NCBI GenBank assembly: GCA_023138975.1
Contig: JAGLON010000001.1
Coordinates: forward strand, 1-32,670
Length of the DNA stretch: 32,670 nucleotides
Reading direction: 5' to 3'
DNA from: Candidatus Zixiibacteriota bacterium
GTDB lineage: Bacteria; Zixibacteria; MSB-5A5; GN15; JAAZOE01
Position 1 is the stretch's first letter. Each line of letters begins with the position of its first letter. Positions 31,405 to 32,670 of this stretch are shown here, piece after piece. The notes under the pieces were generated by a model. That model searched no databases, was not told the origin of the DNA, and saw only the letters and a list, made by a program, of their open reading frames with translations. The translations under genes were made by a program, and so were the position numbers.

Positions 31405-32670
31405 TTATTTGCGCTTGGCCCGTTTTTTCCGCTTGGTGCCTTGGCCGACAGATTTCTTTTTTGTAGATCGCTTCTTCTTAAAGCTTAACCATGGAGATTT
31501 TTCGACAGTGGAATCAAAAAGACTAAAATCACTCTGTTGTGTGCTTTTAGCTTTTGAATCTTTGCGTTTTGATTCCTTCCGCTTCGAATTTTTTCTTTTG
31601 CGATCTTTATTTTCTGAATATTCTGATTCTGTCCGCTTCTTAGCGAATTTTCTAAAATTGCCCTTTTGAGAACCTTTACGTTTTGACGGCCGATCTCTAA
31701 AAGATTTTCGTCTCGAAGGTCTTTCATTTTCTGCAGTTTCGTCTGTCACGCCTAATCGTCCGGCTTCTTTCAAAAGAACTTTTTCGGAAGGCAGCGTTGG
31801 TAGAGCCGATATCGCCAGTTTGGTTTTCATAAACCGTTCAATACTTCGGATTGATCCTTTTTGATCAGCGGAAGCATAAGAAACGGCGTGACCGGTTTTT
31901 CCAGCACGACCGGTGCGGCCGATACGGTGAACATAATCTTCTGAATTGGCCGGCATATCATAGTTAACCACCATCTCAATTCCGGTGACATCAATTCCAC
32001 GGGCGGCAATATCAGTTGCTATCAGAATCTTATATTTTCCCCGTTTAAACCCTTCCAAAGCATGGCGTCTTTGTCCCAGACTTCGATCGGAATGAATTTC
32101 TGCCGCGGTAAAACCCATACTGTTTACTTTAGTGGTCAATTTACTTGCCATCCGCTTGGTGCGGGTAAAGACAAGGACCGGGCCGGAGCATTGCTTAAGC
32201 TGGACAGCTAACAGTCGTTTCTTGTCCTGGTTACTAATGAAAAACATTTCATGGCTAACTTCAATCGGGGTGGCGCCGGAACGGTCAGTTTCAATGCGGG
32301 TCGGATTTTCCATAAGCTTCTCGGCCATTGCTTCAATGGCTTTCGGCATGGTGGCTGAGAACATCATTGTCTGATGTTTTTCGGGAATCGATTTCATTAT
32401 TTTTTTAATATCAGGAGCGAACCCCATATCGAGCATACGGTCGGCTTCATCTAAGACAAAAATCTCAATATTATCAAGATTGACGGTTCTTCTTTCAATA
32501 TGATCCATGAGTCGTCCGGGGGTGGCGATAATAATCTGAGGCCTATTCTTAAGAGCATTCCGCTGTACAGAGAGCGAGGCTCCCCCAATCAGCACAACTG
32601 AATGCATATTTATTGTGCGGCCAATATCCTGAATTGCTTCATCCACCTGAATTGCCAGCTCACGAGTCGG
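31405..32670 (-). CDS. DEAD-box RNA helicase, RhlE-like, 5' end beyond the window
   Basis: The open frame runs off the right edge: the last bases encode PTRELAIQVDEAIQ (motif Ia), so the first part of the RecA-like domain 1 is missing. Visible motifs are GG, ATPGRLMDHIER, VLDEADRMLDMGF (DEAD box), MMFSATMPK (SAT), LVFTRTKRMA, IATDIAARGIDV and YVHRIGRTGRAGKTG. A strongly basic C-terminal tail of about 130 residues (KRKNSKRKESKRKDSKAKS, ending KRKKRAKRK) probably binds RNA. RhlE-type helicases unwind RNA during ribosome assembly and mRNA turnover. The neighbouring typA also acts on ribosomes. The family is certain; the subfamily is my inference from the conserved core and basic tail. Confidence 0.95.
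   Translation of the reverse strand, partial: PTRELAIQVDEAIQDIGRTINMHSVVLIGGASLSVQRNALKNRPQIIIATPGRLMDHIERRTVNLDNIEIFVLDEADRMLDMGFAPDIKKIMKSIPEKHQTMMFSATMPKAIEAMAEKLMENPTRIETDRSGATPIEVSHEMFFISNQDKKRLLAVQLKQCSGPVLVFTRTKRMASKLTTKVNSMGFTAAEIHSDRSLGQRRHALEGFKRGKYKILIATDIAARGIDVTGIEMVVNYDMPANSEDYVHRIGRTGRAGKTGHAVSYASADQKGSIRSIERFMKTKLAISALPTLPSEKVLLKEAGRLGVTDETAENERPSRRKSFRDRPSKRKGSQKGNFRKFAKKRTESEYSENKDRKRKNSKRKESKRKDSKAKSTQQSDFSLFDSTVEKSPWLSFKKKRSTKKKSVGQGTKRKKRAKRK

Noticed and set aside
1..32670. tRNA, rRNA, insertion-sequence transposase or phage genes
   Set aside because: No cloverleaf-like or rRNA-like stretch and no transposase, integrase or phage structural motifs were found in any of the reading frames inspected.

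Overview
The window looks like bacterial chromosome, AT-leaning, with strong Shine-Dalgarno sequences, frequent GTG starts and many Rho-independent terminators. The best taxonomic hint is the secreted protein at 26876-28906, which ends in a dockerin-like pair of GDANADGNVNLGDAIYLIN-type repeats. Such tails are common in the FCB superphylum and, to my knowledge, especially in candidate phylum Zixibacteria and its neighbours. The abundance of hybrid signalling proteins and a tandem ThyX fit that placement. It is an inference; no rRNA or tRNA is present to settle it.

Left third (1-13043): a dense signal-transduction locus. A minus-strand operon runs from a GAF-PAS histidine kinase (start 7307) through REC-PAS, REC-HD-GYP, a stand-alone REC, a small acidic protein and an HDOD protein (stop 1769), with tight or overlapping junctions. 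A second HDOD gene lies further left. Divergently, a plus-strand operon encodes a small two-helix membrane protein, a CbrA-like SLC5-transporter/histidine-kinase fusion, an Rcp1-like receiver and a REC-PAS-histidine kinase that is a paralogue of the first kinase. The shared 547-bp spacer holds a perfect inverted repeat (16-bp arms, 1-base centre). No receiver carries a DNA-binding domain; the recognisable outputs are HD-GYP (cyclic-di-GMP hydrolysis) and HDOD.

Middle (13044-19000): plus-strand single genes (zinc-free quinone oxidoreductase/alcohol dehydrogenase behind a possible DUF4386 remnant, a small membrane protein, a zinc-ribbon RDD membrane protein, a double-domain ThyX). Several are followed by a copy of a dispersed intergenic repeat that carries a Rho-independent terminator. 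Five copies are seen in the window (one in the left third). The terminator stem differs between copies but stays paired.

Right part (19001-32670): envelope and housekeeping genes. These are a large secreted protein of unknown function, two DUF4412-like secreted proteins flanking a GIDE-domain membrane protein (a prokaryotic relative of MULAN without the RING), a DUF3592-like membrane protein, two overlapping flavodoxin-fold genes (one with an iron-sulfur flavoprotein cysteine motif), the dockerin-tailed protein, typA/bipA, and a 5'-truncated DEAD-box RNA helicase cut by the window edge. Two nearly identical terminator cassettes follow the dockerin-tailed gene and typA. The DEAD-typA spacer holds a good promoter lying upstream of a terminator hairpin.

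The items most worth a second look are the terminator-bearing repeat family, the palindrome between the divergent signalling operons, and the ThyX tandem whose two halves keep complementary pieces of the signature motif.
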